Shown: positions 11,379-20,532 of the stretch, one piece after another | Numbering within the stretch: position 1 is the first letter of the stretch | Layout of the letters: each line of letters starts with the position of its first letter | Assembly (NCBI GenBank): GCA_964626885.1 | Contig: CAZVJA010000034.1 | Coordinates: forward strand, 1 to 34,511 | DNA from: CAZVJA01 sp964626885 | Lineage (GTDB): Bacteria > Planctomycetota > Planctomycetia > Planctomycetales > Planctomycetaceae | Reading direction: 5' to 3' | DNA: 34,511 nucleotides | Notes under the pieces: model-generated | Told to the model about the DNA's origin: nothing | The model's input: the letters and a program-made list of their open reading frames with translations, nothing else | The model's database searches: none | Translations under genes and position numbers: made by a program

Positions 11379-11891
11379 TCAGTCCGCAGCCAATCCGGTG
11401 GATGATTTTAGACGCATGGACGAAAGAAAGTTGTTGTTTTCAAGGGCAGCGGGAACCGGCTCCCCGGCCGCGACTTTGACCGCACGGACATGGTTGTGGC
11501 ATTTGACACAACTCATGGTCAGCTTCAGATAGCTGAGAGTTGCACCGTCGATGTTCTTGCTCTTTGCCCGGCTAATCAGTTCCTTCGCGGCATCAGTGAA
11601 TTCCGTGCTGTCCTGTAAATAGGTTTCTCCCGGGTAAACGTTCCACTCAGCGGCTTTGCTCATCACGATCATTTGCTGGGCGCCGACTCGAATCAAGTCA
11701 TAGTCTTCCGTCACCAATCCTTCGAGCACGCTCTGTGAATTGGCGAGCTTGGCGCGCATGAACTTCGCAACCGGTGTCTGGGGTTCCGCCTCTTTCTCTT
11801 TCGTTTTCGAGTCATCGGCCGCGGGGAGCAGCAGCCCAACCATTGCCAGAACAGCGCCCGCCACAACGGTCATCAGCACAACTTGTTTCAT
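11379..11891 (-). CDS. Exported monohaem cytochrome c-like protein
   Basis: 170 residues. A signal peptide covers about residues 1-24 (K at position 2, then a hydrophobic stretch ending L-L-P-A-A-D). One c-type haem motif C128-x-x-C131-H132 lies towards the C terminus (S-C-V-K-C-H-N-H). The preceding part is helical, with the pattern of a four-helix cytochrome c-prime-like protein. AAGGAG lies 9 bases before the ATG. It is on the same strand as the NfnAB-like pair, with 73 bases between its stop and their start, so it could be the first gene of that operon or a separate unit. It should be periplasmic. Its redox partner is unknown. Confidence 0.75.
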   Translation of the reverse strand: MKQVVLMTVVAGAVLAMVGLLLPAADDSKTKEKEAEPQTPVAKFMRAKLANSQSVLEGLVTEDYDLIRVGAQQMIVMSKAAEWNVYPGETYLQDSTEFTDAAKELISRAKSKNIDGATLSYLKLTMSCVKCHNHVRAVKVAAGEPVPAALENNNFLSSMRLKSSTGLAAD

Positions 11892-12052
11892 CCTCGGAAC
11901 TCCTTGAAATTTTAAAGGGGGCGTCGCGGCGAATATGCCGCAACGGGATACGTCCGCCGCACGGCGCGCAGAATCAGCGCGGCGGGGGGGCCATCATGGC
12001 AAAACGACCGTCGGGCGCAACTCGCGACGCCTCAACAGTGGGGATGGAGCAA

Positions 12053-13471
12053 TCAGCTTATCACATTCAGGATCGGTTTGCCCGCCGAGATCGGCAACGG
12101 GCGATTCAAATTATCGCGCACTTCGGTCGTCGGGTCGATCCCCAGAAGATGGAACATCGTGGCGGAAAGATCGTCCGGACGGACAGGGTCCCGTTCAGGA
12201 TAGGCTCCGTTCCGATCTGAGGCTCCGTGTACGAAACCTCGCTTCACGCCGCCCCCCGCCAGCAAAACTGTATAACAGTCCGGCCAGTGGTCCCGGCTGA
12301 TGTTCGCGTTGATCCGCGGTGTGCGGCCGAATTCCCCCATCCAGACGACAAGTGTTGTATCGAGCAAACCGCGCTCGTCCAGGTCTTCCAACAATACGGG
12401 CAGCGTGTGCTCCGTCATTGGCAAATGCCACGCCTTCATGATCGGGAACATCCTTGTGTTATTGAAACCGTGGGTATCCCAGCCGCCGCTGTCGAACTTC
12501 TGCCCGCCGATATTCGGCGAGAAGTAGACGTTGATGAATTTGACACCCGCTTCGACGAGACGCCGCGCCAATAAGCAGCTTTGGCCATAGGTCGTGCGTC
12601 CATAGCGCAGACGCAGCTCTTCCGGCTCGCGCGACAAGTCAAACGCCTCGCGGACGCGCGGCGAGCGAAGCATCGAGAGCGCCTTTTCGTAGTGTTCCGT
12701 CAACCCGCGGGCCTCGGCCGAATAATCGAGCAACCGTGATTGCTTGTCGATCAAACGGCGAATCTCGCGGCGACTTTCCAAACGATCCACCGACAACGTC
12801 GCCGGCAGGCTGAGTTCCGGAAGCTTGAAATCCGAACCGTTGGGGTCTTCGGTAATCAGCAGCGGATCGTGCTTTTTGCCCAGGAAACTGGCATGTTGCC
12901 CCGGGGTCACCTCGCCGTCGCGCATCAGATAAGGGTAGGCCACAAACGTCGGCAGTCCGTTGTCGAGCGGGGCAAGCCGATCGACCACGCTGCCGTACGC
13001 GGGATGCAAATCGAGAGTATCGCGGAGGCGAATGTCATCGAGCGGTGGCGCGGACCCGGTCAGAGCATAGTAGGACGCCGGATTGTGGTTCTTCATGCGG
13101 TGATGGACGCTTTTTACCAGCGTTACTTTGTCCATCACAAGCGCCGTGCGCGGCAGCAGCTCACAAACCGGCATACCGGAAACATTCGAGGCGATCGGCT
13201 TCCATAGGCCTCGAATTCCCTCGGGGGCTTCCGGCTTCATGTCGAATGTTTCGAGATGGCTCGGCCCGCCGAACTGATAGAGAAAAATCACGGAACGCGC
13301 GCGGGCTTGCGGTGCGGTCGAAGTTTCGCGGGCGGACGCGGTCGTCCCGGAGAACATTTTCGGCAGCGTTAAACCCAACATTCCCGCGCCGCCAATTCGC
13401 AGCACATCGCGCCGTAGGTAACCGGCGGGGGATAGTTCGCGAGTAATGGGAATCGGTTGTCGTCTGGTCAT
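12053..13471 (-). CDS. DUF1501 domain protein, Tat-exported
   Basis: 472 residues. A twin-arginine signal is visible near residues 18-50 (L-R-R-D-V-L-R-I-G-G-A-G followed by a hydrophobic stretch). The DUF1501 body has F-L-Y-Q-F-G-G-P-S-H-L-E-T-F-D, then V-H-H-R-M-K-N-H, G-G-W-D-T-H, and V-V-W-M-G-E-F-G-R-T-P. These are alkaline-phosphatase/sulfatase-fold landmarks, but a catalytic activity is not established for the family. It lies 36 bases after the DUF1549/DUF1553 gene, and such pairs are found in large numbers in planctomycete genomes. The two are probably co-transcribed and exported together. Confidence 0.9.
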   Translation of the reverse strand: MTRRQPIPITRELSPAGYLRRDVLRIGGAGMLGLTLPKMFSGTTASARETSTAPQARARSVIFLYQFGGPSHLETFDMKPEAPEGIRGLWKPIASNVSGMPVCELLPRTALVMDKVTLVKSVHHRMKNHNPASYYALTGSAPPLDDIRLRDTLDLHPAYGSVVDRLAPLDNGLPTFVAYPYLMRDGEVTPGQHASFLGKKHDPLLITEDPNGSDFKLPELSLPATLSVDRLESRREIRRLIDKQSRLLDYSAEARGLTEHYEKALSMLRSPRVREAFDLSREPEELRLRYGRTTYGQSCLLARRLVEAGVKFINVYFSPNIGGQKFDSGGWDTHGFNNTRMFPIMKAWHLPMTEHTLPVLLEDLDERGLLDTTLVVWMGEFGRTPRINANISRDHWPDCYTVLLAGGGVKRGFVHGASDRNGAYPERDPVRPDDLSATMFHLLGIDPTTEVRDNLNRPLPISAGKPILNVIS

Positions 13472-13507
13472 GGGGAGACACTCCTCAAGACATTCTCCGA
13501 AAGGGAT

Positions 13508-15751
13508 TCAGCGGCGTAATACGAACTCATCGGAAGTCAGCAGTGCCCAGGCGATATCCTCGAGTGCCCGACGCTTGTCGGTGGCGGACGTGAGGTGGGC
13601 GACCGTCGCCGCGGTCTCTTCGGAACTTGGCGACCGACTCAGTGCGGACCAGTAGAGTTCGTCCACAATCTCCGCGAACGGTTTTCCGGAATTGAGCAGC
13701 GCACCCAGCCGGTTTTCCGGAGCTATGAGCAGGTCGTTGAGCATCGGTCCGCTGACAAGCTCGAACGCCTGATTCAATGTGCTTTCGACCGATCGTTCAC
13801 ATTCGCACGATTGCAATCGCGCGGGCCGACCAAACAATTTAAGAAAATGATCCCCCATGCTCGGCTCTTTGTCACGCGGCCGAATCGCCATCACTCCCGG
13901 GATCTCGCCGGCCCGCGTGCCGCGGGGATACCCATTGAATGCCGGAGAAACGCCAAGCACTCGGCTGAACGAATCAAGCATCTGTTCGGCGGAGAGTCTT
14001 TGCACCAATGCGTGCGAGAAATTTGACTCATCGTCACGGTTCGTCTCATTCGGTTCGGCCGACAACTGATACGTTCGCGAGTTCATGATCGTGCGGATCA
14101 TCTGCCTCAAGTCGAACCGGTTCAATACGAGTTTCTTCACGAGATGCTCGAGCAGGGCAGGGTTCGCCGGCGGGTTGGTGGCGCGAAAATCATCGATCGG
14201 ATCGACGATTCCCTTTCCTAACAATTGGAACCAGATTCGATTGGCCTGCATCTGGGCGAATCGCGGATTCTCGGGCGATGTCACCCAATCCGCCAGTTGC
14301 TGCAATGGATCGCCGTGCGGATCGAACGTAGTTTTTGCGTCGCCGAGCAAGCGCGGTTTGGCGGGTTTGCCGGTGCGCGGATCTTTTGCATCGCTTCGCT
14401 CGGCGATGAACACGATCTGCTCCCCATCGAATTCATGCTTATCGTTCTGATCGAGCCGGCGATTGCTGAGAATCTTGTAATCGACTCGCGCGAACAATCC
14501 CGTCCAACCGTAATAGTCATCCTGCGTCCACCGGTCGAACGGATGGTTATGGCATTTCGCGCATTGCAGGCGAATACCAAGGAAAAGTTGGGCTGTCGCT
14601 TCCGCGCGGCTGACCGGGTCGCGCAATGTCCGATAGTAATTCGCCGGGGGATGCGTGTAGGTGCTTCCGCGCGCGGCGATCAATTCCTTTGCGAACAGGT
14701 CCAGCGGCTTGGCTTCGGCAATGCTTCGGCGAATCCACGCGTGAAAATTCCGTACTCCTTTGCGGTCGAGCGTCTTCTCTTCGTTCCGCAAGAGATCCGA
14801 CCACTTGAGCGCCCAGCAGTCGGCGAATTCCGAGCGCTGCAGCAATTCGTCAATGAGCTTCGACCGCTTGTTCGGTTCCGTATCCTTGACGAAGTTTCGA
14901 GCCTCATCGGCCGTCGGGACCATTCCGGTCAGGTCCAGATAAACACGGCGAACGAACTCATGATCCGTTGAGAGTTTGGCCGGATTGATCCTCAACGGCT
15001 GAAGCTTATCGAAAACCAGTCGATCGATTTCATTCTGGGGGGCAGGTGCATTCCAGACAAATTCGGGCCGCGCGGGGACGAACGCAATCCGGACCGGAAC
15101 TTGCCGATTGAGATAGCGGACGATCACAGTCGATTCGCCGAATTCGGCGCGATTCACGATTCCGTCGTCGGAGATCGTGACATTCGAGTTGTTCGGCTCA
15201 TAGACCGCTAGACGAGTGACGTCCCTTCGGGTGTTGTCCGAGAATCGAGCCTCGACGTGCAACGGGACTTCGTTTACGGGTTCCAGTACCACTTTTTCGC
15301 CGGGAGAGACTTCGAGACCGATCAGCTGCGGGAGGCCGGGTGGATCGGCGGGCATGCCAGCAGTGATCCAGGCGCGGAGGAGTTCGTATTCCGACGACTT
15401 GTCTCGGAATCGCCGTCCCCCCTCGTGCGGAAGTTGCATCAATGGCTTCTTCAGGAGGAGGCTGGCATCGGGCACCAGCGAATTGGATCGGCGTCCCCCC
15501 TGGTCACGGGTGAGTGACAGAAAATCGAGGTTGGGATTCTCGCCTCGCAACGAGAGCTTAAAGCCCCCCTTGCCGTTTTGATTCCCATGGCACACCCCCT
15601 TATTACACCCGGCCTTGGACAGAACCGCCATGACCTCATTGCGGAAGGAAACTTCCGCACCGAGCAGCGTGCTGCTGAATGAGACAACGCTGAACAGCGT
15701 GGCAATCGCCGATGCGTTAACAGGGCGGTTCCGAGAGCTGTGCGGACCCAT
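13508..15751 (-). CDS. DUF1549/DUF1553 planctomycete cytochrome-like surface protein with Ig-like domain
   Basis: About 747 residues from the ATG at 15751. The frame extends to 15916, but the extra 55 residues are arginine-rich and would bury the signal peptide, which starts here near residue 11 and ends at L-L-G-A-E. Next comes a haem-like region C-N-K-G-V-C-H-G with the K-G-G-F-K-L-S-L-R-G sequence, in which the cysteines are four residues apart instead of two. A bacterial Ig-like segment follows (L-H-V-E-A-R-F-S-D-N-T). DUF1549 starts at about residue 230 (E-I-D-R-L-V-F) and contains a normal C-A-K-C-H haem motif. DUF1553 occupies the C-terminal third, from Q-L-A-D-W-V-T-S-P-E-N-P-R-F-A. 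It pairs with the DUF1501 gene downstream. Function unknown; a role in polymer use at the cell surface has been suggested for such pairs. Confidence 0.88.
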   Translation of the reverse strand: MGPHSSRNRPVNASAIATLFSVVSFSSTLLGAEVSFRNEVMAVLSKAGCNKGVCHGNQNGKGGFKLSLRGENPNLDFLSLTRDQGGRRSNSLVPDASLLLKKPLMQLPHEGGRRFRDKSSEYELLRAWITAGMPADPPGLPQLIGLEVSPGEKVVLEPVNEVPLHVEARFSDNTRRDVTRLAVYEPNNSNVTISDDGIVNRAEFGESTVIVRYLNRQVPVRIAFVPARPEFVWNAPAPQNEIDRLVFDKLQPLRINPAKLSTDHEFVRRVYLDLTGMVPTADEARNFVKDTEPNKRSKLIDELLQRSEFADCWALKWSDLLRNEEKTLDRKGVRNFHAWIRRSIAEAKPLDLFAKELIAARGSTYTHPPANYYRTLRDPVSRAEATAQLFLGIRLQCAKCHNHPFDRWTQDDYYGWTGLFARVDYKILSNRRLDQNDKHEFDGEQIVFIAERSDAKDPRTGKPAKPRLLGDAKTTFDPHGDPLQQLADWVTSPENPRFAQMQANRIWFQLLGKGIVDPIDDFRATNPPANPALLEHLVKKLVLNRFDLRQMIRTIMNSRTYQLSAEPNETNRDDESNFSHALVQRLSAEQMLDSFSRVLGVSPAFNGYPRGTRAGEIPGVMAIRPRDKEPSMGDHFLKLFGRPARLQSCECERSVESTLNQAFELVSGPMLNDLLIAPENRLGALLNSGKPFAEIVDELYWSALSRSPSSEETAATVAHLTSATDKRRALEDIAWALLTSDEFVLRR

Positions 15752-16042
15752 ACTTCTATTCCGCACAACGTGGGCGTAACTCCCCCCCGAACGGAGCGAA
15801 TGCCTACGAAATTGGGAGTCGGATCGCCGAACAACCACAGCGGTCGTACCTCTGACACCTTGAAATCTGCGTTTCCAGGCGGGGATCGATCGGTTCATCA
15901 TTCGTCGCTGATGCATTCCAGTTTAACCGTCGGGCGCAGTATAAGGGAATCCCGGAGGATCGATTCGCCAAGTGCATTTCGACTTCAGTACGCAACAGTG
16001 CCGGGAAACCGCTGCTCGCCTCGATTTACCGTGAGTCTCTTC

Positions 16043-17032
16043 ATGGAACACCGCACGCTCGGCTCGACTGGATTGCAAGTCTCGCCGGTTGCTTTTGGGG
16101 CAGGGCCGGTTTCGGGTTTGATGACGGGAAGTGACATTGAGCGTCAGGCCGCTGTTGTACGGCGGGCAATCGAATCGGGAATTAACTGGTTCGATACCGC
16201 GGCGACTTACGGGGCGGGTAGTTCCGAGGAAGCGCTTGGCACGGCGCTCGCGCATCTCGGCTCACCCGCGGGAGTACATCTCGCGACAAAAGTACGGTTC
16301 CTGCCGGAGGATCTCGACCACATCGCGGAAAAAGTCGAGCAGTCGTTCGCCGAGAGCCTGGCGCGACTGAGAGTCTCGCGGGTCACCCTGGTGCAACTGC
16401 ACAACTCGATCACACAACGGCGCGGAGACGAGCCGACATCGATCACCCCAGAGGACGTGCTCGGACGCCGTGGTGTCTTAGAGGCATTTGAGCGATTGCG
16501 AGAAAAAGGGCTGGTGGAGCATCTGGGGCTGACAGGGATCGGCCATCCCGGCTCCCTCCGTGAAGTGGTTCGTCATGGCGCCTTCGCAACAATGCAGATC
16601 CCGTACCATGTTTTGAATCCGAGTGCCGGGCAGACAATGCCCTCGACATTCGCGGAGACAGATTACGGGAACGTGATCGCTGCCTGTGCGGATGCAAGCA
16701 TGGGGGTCTTCGCAATTCGCGTGTTTGCCGCCGGAGCTCTGCTGGATGCGGAGCCGAGCGCGCATACACTCAAAACTCCGTTCTTCCCGCTGGAACTGTA
16801 TGAGCGGGACAGGCGGCGGGCACGGCAACTGGCCGAATCACTTGGGCTGGTCGGGGTTCTGGGAGATTTCTCGCTCCGCTTCGCATTATGCCATTCGGCC
16901 ATCTCGGCGGCGATTATCGGTTTCGGAGAACCGGCCCATGTGGACGCAGCCGTGACATCGGCGGCAAAAGAGCCCTTGAGTGCCCAGGAACTGCGGTCTG
17001 CCGCGGAGTTCCTGAATGGTGCTTCGGATTGA
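16043..17032 (+). CDS. Aldo/keto reductase family oxidoreductase
   Basis: 329 residues from the ATG at 16043. The frame is open from 15740, but the earlier residues are antisense to the neighbouring gene and unlike the family. The (beta/alpha)8 fold carries the full catalytic tetrad: D51 and Y56 in W-F-D-T-A-A-T-Y-G, K83 in A-T-K-V, and H120 in V-Q-L-H. NADPH is the usual cofactor of the family. The substrate is not predictable. It is transcribed divergently from the DUF1549/1553 gene, with about 290 bases between the two starts in which I see no clear promoter boxes. Confidence 0.88.
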   Translation: MEHRTLGSTGLQVSPVAFGAGPVSGLMTGSDIERQAAVVRRAIESGINWFDTAATYGAGSSEEALGTALAHLGSPAGVHLATKVRFLPEDLDHIAEKVEQSFAESLARLRVSRVTLVQLHNSITQRRGDEPTSITPEDVLGRRGVLEAFERLREKGLVEHLGLTGIGHPGSLREVVRHGAFATMQIPYHVLNPSAGQTMPSTFAETDYGNVIAACADASMGVFAIRVFAAGALLDAEPSAHTLKTPFFPLELYERDRRRARQLAESLGLVGVLGDFSLRFALCHSAISAAIIGFGEPAHVDAAVTSAAKEPLSAQELRSAAEFLNGASD

Positions 17033-17374
17033 CGCATCAACACATTGCCCCCTGTACCTGTCGACGGGCTCGCCCTACCATTCGATTGTGTTTTTCATCG
17101 ATGTGAGTCGCCAAATTCGGATCGTGGTTTCGACAAATTGTCTGGTATCATTCGGAGGGAAAATCACGGTGAATACCGCTGCAAAAGCTGGTTTGGGGGG
17201 CATTTTTCGTTGACATTCGGCTAAGTTTTTTGCAGGATAGACAGTGCGGAACCACACCTAGCCGCCTCTCTCTTCGATTTCGTGCTATGGAGACGCACGC
17301 ACAGCAACCCGCATTCACAACGGATTGTTTGTCACCAAGACTTCCCCCACGTTCATTTTTTCAATCCAGATTGC
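17033..17374. other. Intergenic region with possible coaE promoter element
   Basis: No coding region of its own is convincing here. A perfect TTGACA lies at 17210-17215, but the sequence at the right distance (CAGGAT, 17 bases on) is only a partial -10 box. The first 30 codons of the longer reading of the next gene, from the GTG at 17282, also lie here. Confidence 0.35.
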
Positions 17375-18028
17375 GTGTCTGATCACAACTTCGTTCCCGT
17401 CGTTGGAATCGTCGGAGGGATCGGTTCTGGGAAGAGCACCCTCTGCCGTTGGCTCGTTGAGTCACGCGGCATGACGGTCGTTCGTGGAGATGATATCGGG
17501 CATCAGGTGCTAAAGATCACTTCTGTTCAAAATCAAATACAACAGCGATTCGGAGATTCAGTATTCAGCGGACCGGGAGAAATTGACCGTGCGGCGTTGG
17601 GCCGGGAGGTCTTTGGTCCTTCCGAAACTCACCGCCGGGCCCGACAGACCTTGGAAAGCATTGTTCATCCTAAAATCCGGGAGGGAATCGTCCGCGAGAT
17701 CGAGCGGGCACGATCGGAAGGATCGGCTGAAGCCGTTTTGCTCGATGCCGCAGTGTTGTTTGAGGCGGGTTGGGACGAGCTCTGCGATGCAGTCGTCTTT
17801 GTGGAAGTTCCCGAAAGCCAGAGGCTTGACCGCGTGATGCGCAGCCGAGGTTGGACGGAAGATGAGTTTCGCAAACGTGAAGCCAGCCAGTTGAGCCTGG
17901 CAATTAAAAAAGATCGAGCTGACGAAGTCGTCGATAATTCCGTTCCCGTCGAGGTGGCGGGAGCACAAATGCGGCAGATTATCCAAAAACTTATTCGCAG
18001 TCGGCAAAGCCCGGCCAGCCATAGCTAG
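17375..18028 (+). CDS. coaE: Dephospho-CoA kinase
   Basis: Last step of coenzyme A synthesis: ATP-dependent phosphorylation of the 3'-hydroxyl of dephospho-CoA, in the cytoplasm. The Walker A motif G-G-I-G-S-G-K-S-T is at residues 14-22, followed by a D-D-I-G-H segment, the lid sequence I-V-H-P-K-I, and L-L-D-A-A-V-L-F-E-A-G. The open frame begins at GTG 17282. I chose the GTG at 17375 because CoaE proteins begin only a few residues before the P-loop and because the resulting 217 residues match the family length. Neither start has a clear ribosome site, so the start is uncertain. The next gene, rho, starts 159 bases further on. Confidence 0.88.
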   Translation: MSDHNFVPVVGIVGGIGSGKSTLCRWLVESRGMTVVRGDDIGHQVLKITSVQNQIQQRFGDSVFSGPGEIDRAALGREVFGPSETHRRARQTLESIVHPKIREGIVREIERARSEGSAEAVLLDAAVLFEAGWDELCDAVVFVEVPESQRLDRVMRSRGWTEDEFRKREASQLSLAIKKDRADEVVDNSVPVEVAGAQMRQIIQKLIRSRQSPASHS

Positions 18029-18187
18029 CCGCAACCACTGAACCCGGTTTTCAACGAATTGTTTGCCAATCGTAGTCTTATCCTGATCTCAACAGCATCC
18101 CTTCCCGGTGCCATCATGTTGTCGCCGGACAGTTAGTCACCCATCTTAAGCCAATCGTTTTTCGTGCCCGTCAGAAGGTTCCCCACC

Positions 18188-19597
18188 ATGGCCAAACTCA
18201 CCCGCAGTCGCCCGCAGCCAGATCAAGAAGCGGCATCGTTTGAAGCTTCTGAAAATATCGATCCTTCCGCGGAAGGAAGCGAAGATGCGGAAGCATTTCC
18301 CGGCAACGATCGTTATGAAGAGATCAAGCGGGGGGATATTCACATAGCGGAGTTGCAGCGATGCACGATGAAAGAGTTGCTGCAACTGGCGCGCAAAGAG
18401 CAGGTGAGCGAATACACCGGGCTCAAGAAGCAGGATCTGATCTTCAAGATTCTCAAAGAACGTACGAAGATGAACGGTCTGATGTTCGGGGAGGGAACGC
18501 TCGAGATCCTGCCCGACGGCTTCGGGTTCTTGCGCAGCCCCGATTACCACTATCTCCCCTGTCCCGACGACATTTATGTCAGTCCCAGCCAGATTCGCCG
18601 GTTCGGTTTACGGACCGGTGCAACGGTTGCCGGGCAGATCCGTCCGCCGAAAGAGAACGAACGATATTTCGCCTTACTCCGGGTGGAAGCGATTAACGGC
18701 GAGGACCCGAACCGCCTCACCGAGAAGGTCTTCTTCGACGATCTCACCCCTCTTCACCCGCAGAATCGATTGCGGCTGGCGGCCGATCCGGGCGAACTCA
18801 GCACCCGGATCGTCGACATCGTTGCTCCGATCGGAATGGGGCAGCGCGGCCTGATTGTTTCTCCGCCGCGGGCGGGCAAAACCATCCTGCTGCAACAGCT
18901 CGCCAAGGCGACCCTCAAGAATCATCCCGATGCTTACGTCATCGTGCTGCTCATCGACGAGCGGCCGGAAGAAGTAACGGACATGGAGCGGCAGGTCAAA
19001 AGTCGCAACAGCGAAGTCATCAGCAGTACGTTTGATGAACCTCCCAGTCGGCACATCCAGGTCTCTGAGATGGTCATCGAGAAGGCCAAGCGGATGGTTG
19101 AATACGGCCAGGATGTCGTGATCTTCCTCGATTCGATCACCCGCCTCGCTCGAGCCTGGAATACGGAAGTGCCCCATTCCGGGAAGATTCTCTCCGGTGG
19201 TGTCGATGCAAACGCCCTACAGCATCCCAAACGATTCTTCGGAGCCGCTCGAAACGTCGAGGAAGGGGGAAGCTTGACAATTGTCGCCACGGCGCTGGTT
19301 GATACCGGCAGCCGGATGGACGAAGTAATCTTCGAGGAGTTTAAAGGAACCGGTAACACGGAGCTGCATTTGGACCGCCGGATGGTCGAGAAACGGGTCT
19401 GGCCGGCCATCGACGTGAATAAATCCGGCACTCGTCGAGAAGAACTGCTGATGGACGAGGAAGAATTGCGTCGCGTCTGGATTCTGCGTCGTGTGCTCAA
19501 CGACATGAACCCGGTCGAGGCGATGGAGCTGCTCGTCAACCGGATGCGTCGCACGAAGACGAACGAAGAATTCTTGATGAGCATGAACCTGGGTTGA
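18188..19597 (+). CDS. rho: Transcription termination factor Rho
   Basis: 469 residues from the ATG at 18188, with AGAAGG about 11 bases upstream; a GTG at 18164 would add eight residues. It is a hexameric RNA helicase that releases RNA polymerase from transcripts. An acidic extension of about 45 residues precedes the Rho N-terminal helical domain (M-K-E-L-L-Q-L-A-R-K). The cold-shock-like RNA-binding domain follows (G-E-G-T-L-E-I-L-P-D-G-F-G-F-L-R). The ATPase core has P-P-R-A-G-K-T with K231, D-E-R-P-E-E-V, the Q-loop V-D-A-N-A-L-Q and the R-loop K-G-T-G-N-T-E-L. All catalytic landmarks are present. The stop is followed after 3 bases by ribH. Few U-rich hairpin terminators were found in this window, which fits heavy use of Rho. 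Confidence 0.97.
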   Translation: MAKLTRSRPQPDQEAASFEASENIDPSAEGSEDAEAFPGNDRYEEIKRGDIHIAELQRCTMKELLQLARKEQVSEYTGLKKQDLIFKILKERTKMNGLMFGEGTLEILPDGFGFLRSPDYHYLPCPDDIYVSPSQIRRFGLRTGATVAGQIRPPKENERYFALLRVEAINGEDPNRLTEKVFFDDLTPLHPQNRLRLAADPGELSTRIVDIVAPIGMGQRGLIVSPPRAGKTILLQQLAKATLKNHPDAYVIVLLIDERPEEVTDMERQVKSRNSEVISSTFDEPPSRHIQVSEMVIEKAKRMVEYGQDVVIFLDSITRLARAWNTEVPHSGKILSGGVDANALQHPKRFFGAARNVEEGGSLTIVATALVDTGSRMDEVIFEEFKGTGNTELHLDRRMVEKRVWPAIDVNKSGTRREELLMDEEELRRVWILRRVLNDMNPVEAMELLVNRMRRTKTNEEFLMSMNLG

Positions 19598-19600
19598 CGA

Positions 19601-20065
19601 ATGGCCGAGCATCAAGAAGGGGCGCTTCTAGCCGGCGACGAGTCCTTTGCCATCGTCGTATCGCGGTACAACGAAACAGTGACACGGCGATTGCTGGAGG
19701 GTGCGCTCCAGACCTTCTCCCATCACGGCGTCTTGGAAGAACGCATCACGGTCGCATGGGTACCGGGAGCGTTCGAGATTCCGTTGGTCGCCGATCGATT
19801 GGCAAGCAGTGGACGGTATGCCGCAGTTTGCTGCCTCGGGGCGGTCGTCCAGGGAGAAACGAGCCACCATGAATACATCAATCACCAGGTCGCCCGTCGT
19901 ATTATGGATTCAGGAATTGCCAGTGGGGTGCCGATCTTGTTCGGAGTGCTGACCTGTCCCACGATGGAACTGGCACTTAATCGGGCAGGTGGAAAAAACG
20001 GCAATAAGGGAAGCGAAGCGGCGCTCGCGGCGATCGAAATGGTTAATTTGCTGAAGAAATTGTAA
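19601..20065 (+). CDS. ribH: 6,7-dimethyl-8-ribityllumazine synthase
   Basis: Penultimate step of riboflavin synthesis: condenses 5-amino-6-ribitylaminouracil with 3,4-dihydroxy-2-butanone 4-phosphate. 154 residues, the normal length. Diagnostic segments are I-V-V-S-R-Y-N near the N terminus, W-V-P-G-A-F-E-I-P at about residue 51, G-A-V-V-Q-G-E-T-S-H-H-E-Y with the catalytic-type histidine at 89/90, and F-G-V-L-T-C-P-T. It starts 3 bases after rho stops, and its TAA overlaps the ATG of nusB (TAATG), so the three genes form one transcription unit. No FMN riboswitch is present in front of it, and no other riboflavin gene is in the window. Confidence 0.96.
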   Translation: MAEHQEGALLAGDESFAIVVSRYNETVTRRLLEGALQTFSHHGVLEERITVAWVPGAFEIPLVADRLASSGRYAAVCCLGAVVQGETSHHEYINHQVARRIMDSGIASGVPILFGVLTCPTMELALNRAGGKNGNKGSEAALAAIEMVNLLKKL

Positions 20066-20517
20066 TGGCTCGTCGCAGCAAGGCTCGAGAAGTCGCGTTG
20101 CAAATGCTTTACCAAATCGACATCAACCCCGATGTCGATGCGCGGACCGTCCGTGAAATGATCGCCGAACAGCTTCCGGACGAGGAGTTGAGCTCATTTG
20201 CGTGGCATTTGTTCGTCGGCGTCAGGGAATGCCGGCCTCAACTTGATGCACGCATTGAGGCGGTGGCTGAAAACTGGACTCTCGCCCGCATGGCCCCGAC
20301 CGATCGAAACTCCATTCGCCTGGGAGCTTTCGAGCTGTTTCACACAAGCACGCCGCACCGTGTCGTCATTGATGAGGCCATCGAGCTCGCGCGCAAGTTC
20401 GGCACGGCGCAGTCGTCGCAATTCGTCAACGGAATTCTCGACCGACTCGTTCCGGACGAAAAGAAAAGCAGCGAGAAAAAGAGCGAGGATTCCGATGCCG
20501 AGGGGATCGCAGATTGA
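20065..20517 (+). CDS. nusB: Transcription antitermination factor NusB
   Basis: 150 residues starting in a TAATG overlap with ribH. The all-helical NusB fold is shown by R-S-K-A-R-E-V-A-L-Q-M-L-Y-Q at the start, a central W-T-L-A-R-M-A-P-T-D-R-N-S-I-R-L-G-A-F-E-L segment, and V-V-I-D-E-A-I-E-L-A-R-K-F-G near the end. It then has a short lysine/serine/acid-rich tail. NusB binds boxA RNA together with NusE (ribosomal protein S10) and keeps rRNA transcription from terminating. The ribH-nusB order is common in bacteria; rho as the leading gene is less so. It converges on the PilZ gene 15 bases away. Confidence 0.95.
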   Translation: MARRSKAREVALQMLYQIDINPDVDARTVREMIAEQLPDEELSSFAWHLFVGVRECRPQLDARIEAVAENWTLARMAPTDRNSIRLGAFELFHTSTPHRVVIDEAIELARKFGTAQSSQFVNGILDRLVPDEKKSSEKKSEDSDAEGIAD

Positions 20518-20532
20518 GTGATCGCTCCGCGG

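Noticed and set aside
19598..19600. Possible FMN riboswitch in front of ribH
   Set aside because: Only three bases separate rho and ribH, leaving no room for a leader element.
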